A stretch of 64,000 nucleotides of DNA from Mesorhizobium_K sp040049215 (GTDB lineage Bacteria; Pseudomonadota; Alphaproteobacteria; Rhizobiales; Rhizobiaceae): assembly GCF_040049215.1 (NCBI RefSeq), contig NZ_JBDZDN010000001.1, positions 868,001-932,000 on the forward strand, given 5' to 3'. Shown here piece after piece: positions 33,051-41,680 of the stretch (its first letter is position 1; each line of letters starts with the position of its first letter). The position numbers and the translations under genes are program-made. The notes beneath the pieces were generated by a model. It searched no databases, was not told where the DNA came from, and was given only the letters and a program-made list of their open reading frames with translations.

Positions 33051-35969
33051 ATGAGCGAAGCTTCGAGGCGACCCGCCAATTCCGCGCCATCGCAGCGGGC
33101 GCTGGGGTTGGCGCGCGCGCCGGCCGAGGGCGACGGCGTCGACACCTCGCCTGATGTCGCCGACCGCGTCGCCAAGACCACCTGCTACATGTGTGCATGC
33201 CGGTGCGGCATCGACGTGCACATCAAGGACGGCAAGGTCCGCTACATCAGCGGCAACAAGGATCATCCGGTCAACCGGGGCGTGCTCTGCGGCAAGGGCA
33301 GCGCCGGCATCATGCAGCACTACAGCCCGGCACGGCTGACCAAGCCGCTGCTGCGGTCGGGGCCACGCGGCTCGGGCGAGTTTCGCGAGATCGAATGGGA
33401 AGAGGCGCTGGGAATAGCGACGGAGCGGCTTTCCCGGATAAGGCAGACGGATCCGAAGAAGCTCGCCTTCTTCACGGGCCGCGACCAGTCGCAGTCGCTG
33501 ACCGGCTGGTGGGCCTCGAAATTCGGCACGCCGAACTTCGCAGCACATGGCGGCTTCTGCTCCGTCAACATGGCGGCGGGCGGGCTCTACACGATCGGCG
33601 GCTCGTTCTGGGAGTTCGGCGAGCCGGACTGGGACCGCACGAAATATTTCATGCTGTTCGGCGTGGCGGAGGATCACGATTCCAACCCGATCAAGATCGG
33701 GCTCGGCAAGCTCAAGGCTCGCGGCGCCAAGGTCGTGTCGGTCAATCCGTGCCGGACCGGCTACAACGCCATCGCCGACGACTGGATCGGCATCCGGCCG
33801 GGAACGGACGGGCTGTTCGTGCTGGCGCTCGTGCACGAGCTGCTGAAGGCCGGCAAAATCGACCTCGACTATCTGATCGCCTACACGAACGCGCCGGTGC
33901 TGGTGATCCAGGAACCGGGCGCCGACGACGACGGGCTCTTCCTGCGCGGCCCCGACGACAGGCCGCTTGCCTGGGATAGAGAAGCCGGTACGGCGGTGAG
34001 CGCGCTCGACCCATACATAAAGCCGGCGCTGACAGGGGTTCATCAGGTCAACGGAAGGCGCTGCGTTCCGGTATTCCAGTTGCTGGCCGAGCGATATCTC
34101 GAAGAGACCTATTCGCCCGATGCGGTAGCCGAGCGCTGCGGCGTCGATGCCTCGACCATCCGCCGGATCGCGGCTGAGCTTGCCGACGTCGCCTTCGAGC
34201 AGGCGATCGAACTGCCGGTCGCCTGGACGGATTGGGCCGGCCGCCGCCACGCGACGATGCGCGGACGGCCGGTCGCCATGCATGCGATGCGCGGCATCTC
34301 GGCCCACACCAACGGCTTCCACACCTGCCGCGCCATCCATCTCCTGCAGGTGCTGCTCGGAACGGTCGACGTGCCCGGCGGCTTTCGCTTCAAGCCGCCG
34401 TTCCCGAAACTCGCGCCGCCGGGTCCAAAACCTGCCGGCAAGGATGGCGGCAGGCCGATGACGCCGCTTTCGGGCATGCCGCTCGGCTTCGTGACCGGAC
34501 CGGAGGATCTGCTTGTCGACGAAGCCGGCAAGCCGCTTCGCATCGACAAGGCCTATTCCTGGGAGGCGCCGCTCGCCGCCCATGGGCTGATGCACACCGT
34601 CATCCGCAACGCATGGGCCGGCGACCCGTACCCGATCGACACGCTGTTCCTCTACATGGCGAACATGGCGTGGAACTCGTCGATGAACACGGTCGAGACG
34701 ATCCGCATGCTGACGGATCGCGACGAGGCGGGCGACTACAAGATCCCCTTCATCATCTATTCGGACGCCTACTACTCCGAGACCGTCCCCTACGCCGACC
34801 TCGTGCTGCCGGACACGACCTATCTCGAACGCCACGATTGCATCAGCCTGCTCGACCGCCCCATCAGCCATGCGGACGGCCCGGGCGACGCGATACGCCA
34901 TCCGATCCTGGCGCCGGACCGCGACGTCAGGCCGTTCCAGACCGTGCTCATCGATCTCGGCGGCCGGCTCGGCCTGCCGGGCTTCGTCAACGAAGATGGG
35001 ACCGCGAAATACCGCGACTATGCCGACTACATCGTCAACCACGAACGACTGCCGGGCATCGGCCCGCTCGCCGGCTGGCGCGGCGAGGACGGGGAGACCT
35101 TCGGCTCGGGCAAACCGAATCCGGACCAGTTGCAGCGCTACATCGACAATGGCGGTTTCTGGCACCACGAGCTTGCCGAGGACCAGCGCTTCTACAAGAT
35201 GGCGAACCGGTCCTACCTCGAATTCGCCGTGCGCATGGGCTTCAAGGAGAGAACAGGGCCGGTCCATTTCCAGCTCTATTCGGAACCGCTGCAGAAATTC
35301 CGGCTTGCCGCGCGCGGGCACGGCAAGGCGGTGCCGCCGGAGGCTGAGCGCGCGCGCATCGAGGCCTGCATGGACCCGCTGCCCTTCTGGTATGCGCCGT
35401 TCGAGGAAACCGCCATCGACACGGAGCGCTATCCGCTGCACGCTCTGACCCAGCGACCGATGCACATGTATCATTCCTGGGGTTCGCAGAATGCCTGGCT
35501 GAGGCAGATCACCAACCAGAACCGCCTCTTCGTGAATCGAAAGACCGCCGCCAAGCTCGGCCTCGACGACGACGACTGGGTCTGGATCGAAAGCATCAAC
35601 GGCCGCGTCAAGGGACAGATCAGGCTGGTCGACGGCGTCAACCCCGACACGGTCTGGACCTGGAACGCGATCGGCAAGCGTCGCGGCGCGTGGGGCTTGA
35701 AGGACGATGCCGGCGAATCGAACCGCGGCTTCCTGCTCAACCACATCATCGGCGACAAGCAGGCCGGCGCGGGGGGCTACTCCAATTCGGATCCGGTGAC
35801 AGGCCAGGCGGCCTGGTTCGACCTCAGGGTCCGCATCGAGAAATGCTCGGCTCAAGAGGCCGGTTTCACCGAACCGCAGTTCGAGCGCTTCGCGCAGCCG
35901 CCGCATTTTTCGCCGACGGCGGAGAAGCTTTCCTTCGGGGCCGGATTTCGAAAGGGCCGAGTCGCATGA
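33051..35969 (+). CDS. soeA: Molybdopterin oxidoreductase, SoeA-like sulfite dehydrogenase large subunit
   Basis: The 972-residue enzyme belongs to the DMSO-reductase family. A [4Fe-4S] motif near residue 44 (CYMCACRCG, then a fourth Cys in GVLCGKGSAG) is followed by the molybdopterin domains and a C-terminal dinucleotide-binding domain (QRPMHMYHSWGSQNAWLRQI, WTWNAIGKRRGAW). It has no twin-arginine signal, so it should face the cytoplasm. That, with the B and DmsC-like C subunits encoded next, matches SoeABC, the cytoplasmic membrane-bound sulfite:quinone oxidoreductase of purple sulfur bacteria and roseobacters. Segments such as FFTGRDQSQSLTGWWASKFGTPN and HGGFCSVNMAAGGLYTIGG are close to recalled SoeA proteins. 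Another reductase substrate is possible. Confidence 0.8.
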   Translation: MSEASRRPANSAPSQRALGLARAPAEGDGVDTSPDVADRVAKTTCYMCACRCGIDVHIKDGKVRYISGNKDHPVNRGVLCGKGSAGIMQHYSPARLTKPLLRSGPRGSGEFREIEWEEALGIATERLSRIRQTDPKKLAFFTGRDQSQSLTGWWASKFGTPNFAAHGGFCSVNMAAGGLYTIGGSFWEFGEPDWDRTKYFMLFGVAEDHDSNPIKIGLGKLKARGAKVVSVNPCRTGYNAIADDWIGIRPGTDGLFVLALVHELLKAGKIDLDYLIAYTNAPVLVIQEPGADDDGLFLRGPDDRPLAWDREAGTAVSALDPYIKPALTGVHQVNGRRCVPVFQLLAERYLEETYSPDAVAERCGVDASTIRRIAAELADVAFEQAIELPVAWTDWAGRRHATMRGRPVAMHAMRGISAHTNGFHTCRAIHLLQVLLGTVDVPGGFRFKPPFPKLAPPGPKPAGKDGGRPMTPLSGMPLGFVTGPEDLLVDEAGKPLRIDKAYSWEAPLAAHGLMHTVIRNAWAGDPYPIDTLFLYMANMAWNSSMNTVETIRMLTDRDEAGDYKIPFIIYSDAYYSETVPYADLVLPDTTYLERHDCISLLDRPISHADGPGDAIRHPILAPDRDVRPFQTVLIDLGGRLGLPGFVNEDGTAKYRDYADYIVNHERLPGIGPLAGWRGEDGETFGSGKPNPDQLQRYIDNGGFWHHELAEDQRFYKMANRSYLEFAVRMGFKERTGPVHFQLYSEPLQKFRLAARGHGKAVPPEAERARIEACMDPLPFWYAPFEETAIDTERYPLHALTQRPMHMYHSWGSQNAWLRQITNQNRLFVNRKTAAKLGLDDDDWVWIESINGRVKGQIRLVDGVNPDTVWTWNAIGKRRGAWGLKDDAGESNRGFLLNHIIGDKQAGAGGYSNSDPVTGQAAWFDLRVRIEKCSAQEAGFTEPQFERFAQPPHFSPTAEKLSFGAGFRKGRVA

Positions 35970-36697
35970 CCTGCCTGCCCGCAAGCACCGAACGCAAGCT
36001 CGGCCTCGTCATCGATCTCGACACCTGCGTTGGCTGCCAGGCCTGCGTGACGTCATGCAAGGAGTGGAACACCGGCGGCCACATGGCGCCGCTGACCGAC
36101 ATCGATCCTTATGGCGGCAGGCCCGACGGCGTCTGGTTCAACCGCGTCCACTCTTACGAGCATGTGACGGAAGCAGGCGGGCGCACGGTGCATTTCCCAC
36201 GCTCATGCCTGCATTGCGAGGAGCCGGCCTGCGTCACCGTCTGCCCGACCGGCGCATCCTACAAACGGACCTCCGACGGCATCGTGCTGGTCGACGAGGA
36301 CAAGTGCATCGGCTGCAAGCTGTGCAGCTGGGCCTGCCCCTACGGCGCGCGCGAGTTCGACACGGATGTCGGCGTGATGAAGAAATGCACGCTCTGCGTC
36401 GACCGCATCTACAACGACAACATCGCGCCCGAAGACCGCGTGCCGGCCTGCGTCGCCGCATGCCCGACCAGCGCCCGCCATTTCGGCGATCTCGGCGATC
36501 CGGACTCGGCCATTTCGCAGCTGGTCGCGGAGCGCGGCGGCGTCGAACTGATGCCGGAACTTGGCTACAAACCGACCAACCGTTATTTGCCGCCGCGCGC
36601 CCGCACCGAAAACGGGGCGAAGGCCGCGGCTCCAGCGCTCGAGACCTTGAAAGCCGAAGGCGGCTTTCTCGGCTGGGTCGACCGCATGTTGTCCTGA
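35966..36697 (+). CDS. soeB: Four-cluster ferredoxin subunit, SoeB-like
   Basis: The 243-residue electron-transfer subunit has four cysteine clusters of the DmsB type: CVGCQACVTSCKEWN, CLHCEEPACVTVCP, CIGCKLCSWACPYGARE and CTLCVDRI...CVAACP. It carries electrons from the molybdenum subunit to the membrane anchor. ATG 35966 overlaps the soeA stop by 4 bp, and its own stop overlaps soeC by one base. The C-terminus (YKPTNRYLPPRAR) is typical of this subunit type. Confidence 0.9.
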   Translation: MTCLPASTERKLGLVIDLDTCVGCQACVTSCKEWNTGGHMAPLTDIDPYGGRPDGVWFNRVHSYEHVTEAGGRTVHFPRSCLHCEEPACVTVCPTGASYKRTSDGIVLVDEDKCIGCKLCSWACPYGAREFDTDVGVMKKCTLCVDRIYNDNIAPEDRVPACVAACPTSARHFGDLGDPDSAISQLVAERGGVELMPELGYKPTNRYLPPRARTENGAKAAAPALETLKAEGGFLGWVDRMLS

Positions 36698-37638
36698 TGC
36701 ATCCCGCCTATTCGGTCATCTTCTTCACCACGGCAACGGGCGCGGGCTACGGGCTGCTCGCCTGTCTCGGCCTATGGGGTGGGCTCGGCCTCATCGACGC
36801 CGGCTTCTGGTTTCGGTTCATCAGCCTCGGCCTGGCGCTCGGCCTGATCTCGGCGGGCCTGCTGTCCTCGGCCGCGCATCTCGGCCGTCCGGAGCGCGCC
36901 TGGCGCGCATTCTCGCAGTGGCGAAGCTCGTGGCTGTCGCGCGAAGGCGTGGCGGCCATGGCGACCTTCGTTCCGGCCGGGCTGTTCAGCGCTGGCTGGG
37001 CCCTGCTCGGCAAGGATGGCGGCTGGGTCGCGGCGATGGGGCTGCTTTCAGCCATCGGCGCAACCGTCACTGTCTCGACGACCGGCATGATCTACGCCTC
37101 GCTGAAGCCGATCGTGCAATGGTCGAGTCGCTTCACCCTGCCGGTCTACCTCATCTTCGCGGCGATGACGGGAGGCGTGCTGTTCAACGCGCTGCTTTCG
37201 CTGTTCGGGCTGGCTTCCACGCCCGTGCTGGCGCTGGCGTTTGCGCTGACAGTCGTCGGCTGGAGCTGGAAGGTTGCTACATGGCGGCACAATGATGCGC
37301 TTGGCATCGGCACGACGCTCAACAGCGCGACCGGGCTCAAGGGCGGCGAGGTCCGTTCGATCGAATGGCCGCACACGGAAGAAAACTATCTGCTCAAGGA
37401 GATGGGTTTTCGCATCGCACGCAAGCATGGCGCGCGGCTGCGTCTCATCGCGCAGATCTTCGCCTTCGGCCTGCCGCTGGCGCTGCTTGCAGCCGCATTC
37501 TGGCTATCGGGCCCGGTATGGCTGGCCGCCGTCCTGTCGATCGCGGCCGCGACGGCGCAACTCGCGGGCATGCTCGTCGAGCGCTGGCTTTTCTTCGCCG
37601 AAGCAAAGCACGTGGTGACGCTCTACTACGGGCGGTAG
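36697..37638 (+). CDS. soeC: DmsC-like membrane anchor, SoeC-like
   Basis: The 313-residue protein has about eight membrane helices and begins MHPAYSVIFFTTATGAGYGL, a signature of DmsC/SoeC anchors. It includes SAAHLGRPERAWRAFSQWRSSWLSREG, the conserved loop with a quinone-site histidine and arginine. It should pass electrons to the quinone pool. It is the last gene of the three-gene unit and converges on the copper ATPase gene, with only 36 bp between the ends. Confidence 0.9.
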   Translation: MHPAYSVIFFTTATGAGYGLLACLGLWGGLGLIDAGFWFRFISLGLALGLISAGLLSSAAHLGRPERAWRAFSQWRSSWLSREGVAAMATFVPAGLFSAGWALLGKDGGWVAAMGLLSAIGATVTVSTTGMIYASLKPIVQWSSRFTLPVYLIFAAMTGGVLFNALLSLFGLASTPVLALAFALTVVGWSWKVATWRHNDALGIGTTLNSATGLKGGEVRSIEWPHTEENYLLKEMGFRIARKHGARLRLIAQIFAFGLPLALLAAAFWLSGPVWLAAVLSIAAATAQLAGMLVERWLFFAEAKHVVTLYYGR

Positions 37639-37674
37639 TGTCCCGACACGCCGGCCATCTGAACGCGCAAAGGG

Positions 37675-39939
37675 TCAAAGCGACGTCCGGTTGAGCCGGA
37701 GCGCGTTGGCCACGACGCTGACCGACGAGAGCGCCATGGCGGCCGCGGCTATCATCGGCGAGAGCAGAATGCCGAAGACAGGATAGAGCACGCCGGCAGC
37801 GATGGGCACGCCCGCCGCGTTGTAGATGAAGGCGAAGAACAGGTTCTGGCGGATGTTCGCCATGGTCGCCTCGCTGAGGCGCCGCGCCCTGACGATGCCG
37901 GTCAGGTCGCCCTTCAACAGCGTGACGCCGGCACTTTCGATGGCAACGTCAGTGCCCGACCCCATGGCGATGCCGACATCGGCCGCCGCCAGCGCCGGCG
38001 CGTCGTTGACGCCGTCGCCCGCCATCGCGACCACCTTGCCCTCCCGCTTCAGCCGCTCGACCACGGCGCTCTTCTGGTCGGGAAGAACTTCGGCCTCGAC
38101 CTCCGCGATGCCCAGTCTGCGCGCCACCGCCTCGGCGGTGGTCCTGTTGTCGCCGGTCAGCATGAGGACGGCGATGCCTTCCTTGCGCAGGGCGGCAAGC
38201 GCAGCCGGCGTCGTCTGCTTGACAGGATCGGCAATGGCGAAGATGCCGGCTACGGCCCCGTCAACGCCGATGAAGATCGCCGTCGCGCCATCTCGGCGGA
38301 GCGTATCGGCCTCCTCGCTCAAGCTGGCCGTGGAGATTCCAAGTTCCTCCAGGAAGCGGGTGTTGCCGAGCGCGATCTTTTTGCCATCGACGGTGCCGAC
38401 AGCGCCCCTGCCGGTCGGCGAGTCGAAGTCGCTGACCTCCGGAAGCGGCAGCTTCCGCTGCTCGGCCGCGGCCACGATGGCCAGCGCCAGCGGATGCTCG
38501 GAGACCCGCTCCACGCCGGCGGCAAGCCGCAGCAGCTCGTTCTCGTCACGGCCTTCCCCCACAACGATGCGCGTGACGGACGGCTTTCCCTCGGTGAGGG
38601 TCCCGGTCTTGTCGACGACCAGCGTGTCGACCTTTTCCAGCCGCTCCAGCGCCTCGGCGTTCTTGATGAGCACGCCTAGACCCGCGCCGCGCCCGACGCC
38701 CACCATGATGGACATCGGGGTCGCCAGCCCCAGCGCGCAGGGACAGGCGATGATCAGCACCGCCACCGCCGCGATAAGCCCGTAAGCGTAGCGCGGCTCC
38801 GGCCCCCAGGCACCCCAGGCGAAGAAGGCGAGTATCGCGACAAGAATCACGGCGGGCACGAACCATGCCGAAACCTGGTCGGCGAGGCGCTGTATCGGCG
38901 CGCGCGAGCGCTGCGCCTCCGCGACCATCTGCACGATGCGCGCAAGCATCGTGTCACGGCCGACCTTCTCCGCGCGCACGACGAGCGCGCCGCTCTGGTT
39001 GATCGTACCGCCGATCACATGGTCGCCAACCGTCTTGGTGACCGGCATGGACTCGCCGGTCACCATGGATTCGTCGATCGACGACCGGCCCTCCTCCACG
39101 AGGGAGTCGACCGGAATCTTTTCGCCCGGACGCACGCGCAGCCGATCGCCGACCGAGATGATGTCGAGCTCGACTTCCTCGTCCCCGCCGTCCTCGCGGA
39201 TGCGCCGCGCCATCTTCGGCGCCAGGTTGAGCAGCGCCTTGATCGCGCCGGAGGTCGATTCGCGGGCCCTGAGTTCCAGAACCTGGCCAAGCAGCACCAG
39301 GACGGTGATGACGGCGGCGGCCTCGAAATAGACGGCGACCGAGCCGTCCATGCCGCGAAAGGCTTCGGGGAAGATCGAGGGAAAGAGCGTCGCGACCACG
39401 CTGTAGACCCAGGCGACGCCAGTGCCCATCGCGATCAGCGTAAACATGTTGAGGTTCATCGTGCGGATCGACGCCCAGCCGCGCTCGAAGAAGGGCCAGC
39501 CCGCCCAGAGCACGACCGGCGTCGCCAGCACGAACTGTATCCAGCCGGAGAGTCGCGGCGGGATCAGATGATGAAGGGCCGGGAAGAGATGACCGCCCAT
39601 TTCGAGCAGGAGAACCGGGACCGCGAGCGCCAGCCCGATCCAGAAGCGGCGGGTCATGTCGACCAGTTCGGCGCTTGGCCCCGCCTCCGCGCTCACGGTC
39701 AAGGGCTCAAGCGCCATGCCGCAGATCGGGCATGCGCCGGGGCGGTCGCGCCGGATCTGCGGATGCATCGGGCAGGTCCAGATCGTGCCGGACGGCACGT
39801 CGGCGGCCGCTTTCAACTGATGATCGGCGCCGCGATGCCTCTCCTGATCGTGATGGCCATGGTGGGCATGATGGCCCGCCTCGCCGCCATCGCCATCACC
39901 GTGCATGTGGCCGGTGTGGCTCGGCTCTTCGGAAGTCAC
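37675..39939 (-). CDS. copA: Copper-exporting P1B-type ATPase with His-rich N-terminus
   Basis: About 754 residues. The N-terminus is histidine-rich (SHTGHMHGDGDGG...HHAHHGHH), followed by a heavy-metal-binding YHS-like motif CPMHPQIRRDRPGACPICGM instead of the usual CXXC domains. The core has CPCALGLATP in the transport helix, DKTGTLTEGKP with the phosphorylated Asp, SEHPLA (the P1B HP motif) and GDGVNDAPAL. CPC points to Cu(I) or Ag(I). The frame begins at a TTG (39981); GTG 39939 after GAGGA is preferred. Its location beside molybdenum and low-oxygen genes fits a role in copper supply to terminal oxidases or in detoxification. Confidence 0.9.
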   Translation of the reverse strand: MTSEEPSHTGHMHGDGDGGEAGHHAHHGHHDQERHRGADHQLKAAADVPSGTIWTCPMHPQIRRDRPGACPICGMALEPLTVSAEAGPSAELVDMTRRFWIGLALAVPVLLLEMGGHLFPALHHLIPPRLSGWIQFVLATPVVLWAGWPFFERGWASIRTMNLNMFTLIAMGTGVAWVYSVVATLFPSIFPEAFRGMDGSVAVYFEAAAVITVLVLLGQVLELRARESTSGAIKALLNLAPKMARRIREDGGDEEVELDIISVGDRLRVRPGEKIPVDSLVEEGRSSIDESMVTGESMPVTKTVGDHVIGGTINQSGALVVRAEKVGRDTMLARIVQMVAEAQRSRAPIQRLADQVSAWFVPAVILVAILAFFAWGAWGPEPRYAYGLIAAVAVLIIACPCALGLATPMSIMVGVGRGAGLGVLIKNAEALERLEKVDTLVVDKTGTLTEGKPSVTRIVVGEGRDENELLRLAAGVERVSEHPLALAIVAAAEQRKLPLPEVSDFDSPTGRGAVGTVDGKKIALGNTRFLEELGISTASLSEEADTLRRDGATAIFIGVDGAVAGIFAIADPVKQTTPAALAALRKEGIAVLMLTGDNRTTAEAVARRLGIAEVEAEVLPDQKSAVVERLKREGKVVAMAGDGVNDAPALAAADVGIAMGSGTDVAIESAGVTLLKGDLTGIVRARRLSEATMANIRQNLFFAFIYNAAGVPIAAGVLYPVFGILLSPMIAAAAMALSSVSVVANALRLNRTSL

Positions 39940-40282
39940 GGCTTCGTCCTCCAGGTTCTCCGCCAACAATCCGACCGGCAATGCGGACCGCCGACAACGA
40001 TACTAGGCAAGCGCTCACGCGATTCAAGGCTCCGGCGCCGGGCTTGCTGTTCTCGGAAGGGTCGTTGGATGGCCGGCCTGACGCTGAAAGAGGCGCGAGG
40101 ATGAGGTCAGACCCCTTCCTCACAGGGGCGATGCACAGCCCGAAGCGCGTTTCCGGGGCGTTCGTCCATTCCGTGCGGCCATTGATTCAGGTCAACGCGC
40201 GTTGACCGCCTGTCCTGGCAAACGTAGCGTGCCTAGCAGCGAGACATTCCGCATATCCCTGCGCCTTCAAAGAACAGTGCCG
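39940..40282. other. Divergent promoter region between copA and the MaoC-Pta gene
   Basis: About 340 bp between two divergent starts. It holds an FNR/FixK-like box at 40182-40195 and a weak CCCCT/AGGGG hairpin near 40115-40131. The frames seen here have no family features. A copper-responsive operator for copA would be expected, but I do not see a clear CueR-type site. Confidence 0.5.
40182..40195. promoter_or_regulatory. FNR/FixK-type box (anaerobox)
   Basis: TTGATTCAGGTCAA differs by one base from the FNR/FixK consensus TTGATNNNNATCAA. It lies 88 bp upstream of the MaoC-Pta start and about 240 bp upstream of copA. FixK and FnrN activate genes at low oxygen in rhizobia. Confidence 0.6.
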
Positions 40283-41680
40283 ATGGATGAATTTCTGCGA
40301 AACCGGACGTTCGACGAACTTCAGCCCGGCGAGTCCGCCGCGACCGTGCGCATCGCCGGGCGTGACGACATGGAGCTTTTCGCGGCGGTCTCCGGCGACG
40401 TCAATCCCGCTTATCTCGACGCGGCCTTCGCAGCGACGGGCCTTTCCGGACACGTCGTGGCGCACGGCATGTGGACGGCAGCGCTTGTCTCGGCAGTGTT
40501 GGGCTCGAAGCTGCCCGGGCCAGGCACGATCTATCTTGGCCAGGAGTTCAAATTCCTGAAACCAGTGACGCAGGGCGACACAATCACCGCCACGGTCACG
40601 GTTATCGACAAGCAGGCAGACAGACGCGTCACGCTAAGCACGGTCTGCACCAACAAGTCGGGCGAGGAGGTGCTCCGCGGCACCGCCACGGTCATAGCGC
40701 CCGATCGGAGGATCGAATGGCCGCGGACGCCGCAGCCGGATATTTCGCTCAGGCGGCATGACCGCTACCAGGCCTTCGTCAAGCAGGCGCGCGCGCTCCC
40801 GCCAGTGCGCGCCGCCATCGTTCACCCGTGTTCGGCCGCCGCAATCAGCGGTGCGATGGAGGCGCGCGAGATGGGCCTCATCGAACCTATCCTCGTCGGG
40901 CCCGAGCACAAGATCAGGGCGGCGGCCGAGGCGGCGAAGGTCTCCCTCGAGGGTGTCGCGATAGAGCCCGTCGAACACAGCCACGCGGCGGCGGCGCGGG
41001 CTGTAGAGCTCGCGGTCGCCGGCAAGGTCGCCATTCTCGTCAAGGGCAGCCTGCACACGGACGAATTGCTTGGCGCGGTCGTCGCGCCGGATTCCGGCCT
41101 GCGGACGGAAAGGCGCGTGAGCCATGTCTTTGCGATGGACGTACCCGCCTATCACAAGCCGCTGATCGTCACCGACGCGGCGATCAACATCCAGCCCACG
41201 CTGGAGCACAAGCGGGACATCTGCCAGAATGCAGTGGATATGTTTCGCAGGCTGGGCATGGACGAGCCGCGCGTGGCGGTACTGGCAGCCGTCGAAACCG
41301 TCAACCCGAAAATGCCCGCGACGCTCGACGCGGCTGCGCTCACCGTGATGGCGGCGCGCGGCCAGATCACAGGCGCAAAGGTCGACGGACCCCTTGCCTT
41401 CGACAATGCGATCAGCCCCGATGCCGCACGCACGAAGGGGATCGTCTCGCCCGTCGCCGGCCAGGCCGACATCCTGCTGGTGCCGGATCTCGAGGCCGGC
41501 AACATGCTTGCCAAGCAGCTGATCTACTTCGGCGGCGCCACCGCGGCCGGGCTGGTGCTGGGCGCGCGCGTGCCGATCGTGCTCACCAGCCGGTCCGATT
41601 CCCTTTCGGCCCGGATTGCATCGGCCGCGCTTGCCAAGATGGTGGCGGTCGCGCGTCCGGCAAAAGGGTTGGCCGATTGA
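40283..41680 (+). CDS. Bifunctional MaoC-domain/phosphate acetyltransferase (Pta-like)
   Basis: The 465-residue protein joins an N-terminal MaoC hot-dog domain (residues 1-150: FAAVSGDVNPAYLD, HGMWTAALVSAVLGSKLPGPGTIYLGQEFKFLKPV) to a C-terminal phosphate acetyl/butyryl transferase domain (about 165-465: AAIVHPCSAAAISGAMEA, LVKGSLHTDELLGAV, HVFAMDVPAYHKPLIVTDAAINIQPTLE, LVPDLEAGNMLAKQL). The enzyme interconverts acyl phosphate and acyl-CoA. The MaoC part may bind an enoyl- or acyl-CoA. ATG 40283 is chosen within a longer frame. It overlaps ackA, so the two work as a pair. Confidence 0.9.
   Translation: MDEFLRNRTFDELQPGESAATVRIAGRDDMELFAAVSGDVNPAYLDAAFAATGLSGHVVAHGMWTAALVSAVLGSKLPGPGTIYLGQEFKFLKPVTQGDTITATVTVIDKQADRRVTLSTVCTNKSGEEVLRGTATVIAPDRRIEWPRTPQPDISLRRHDRYQAFVKQARALPPVRAAIVHPCSAAAISGAMEAREMGLIEPILVGPEHKIRAAAEAAKVSLEGVAIEPVEHSHAAAARAVELAVAGKVAILVKGSLHTDELLGAVVAPDSGLRTERRVSHVFAMDVPAYHKPLIVTDAAINIQPTLEHKRDICQNAVDMFRRLGMDEPRVAVLAAVETVNPKMPATLDAAALTVMAARGQITGAKVDGPLAFDNAISPDAARTKGIVSPVAGQADILLVPDLEAGNMLAKQLIYFGGATAAGLVLGARVPIVLTSRSDSLSARIASAALAKMVAVARPAKGLAD

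Noticed and set aside
33006..35984. 992-codon minus-strand frame opposite soeA
   Set aside because: Antisense shadow; soeA has full cofactor motifs on the plus strand.
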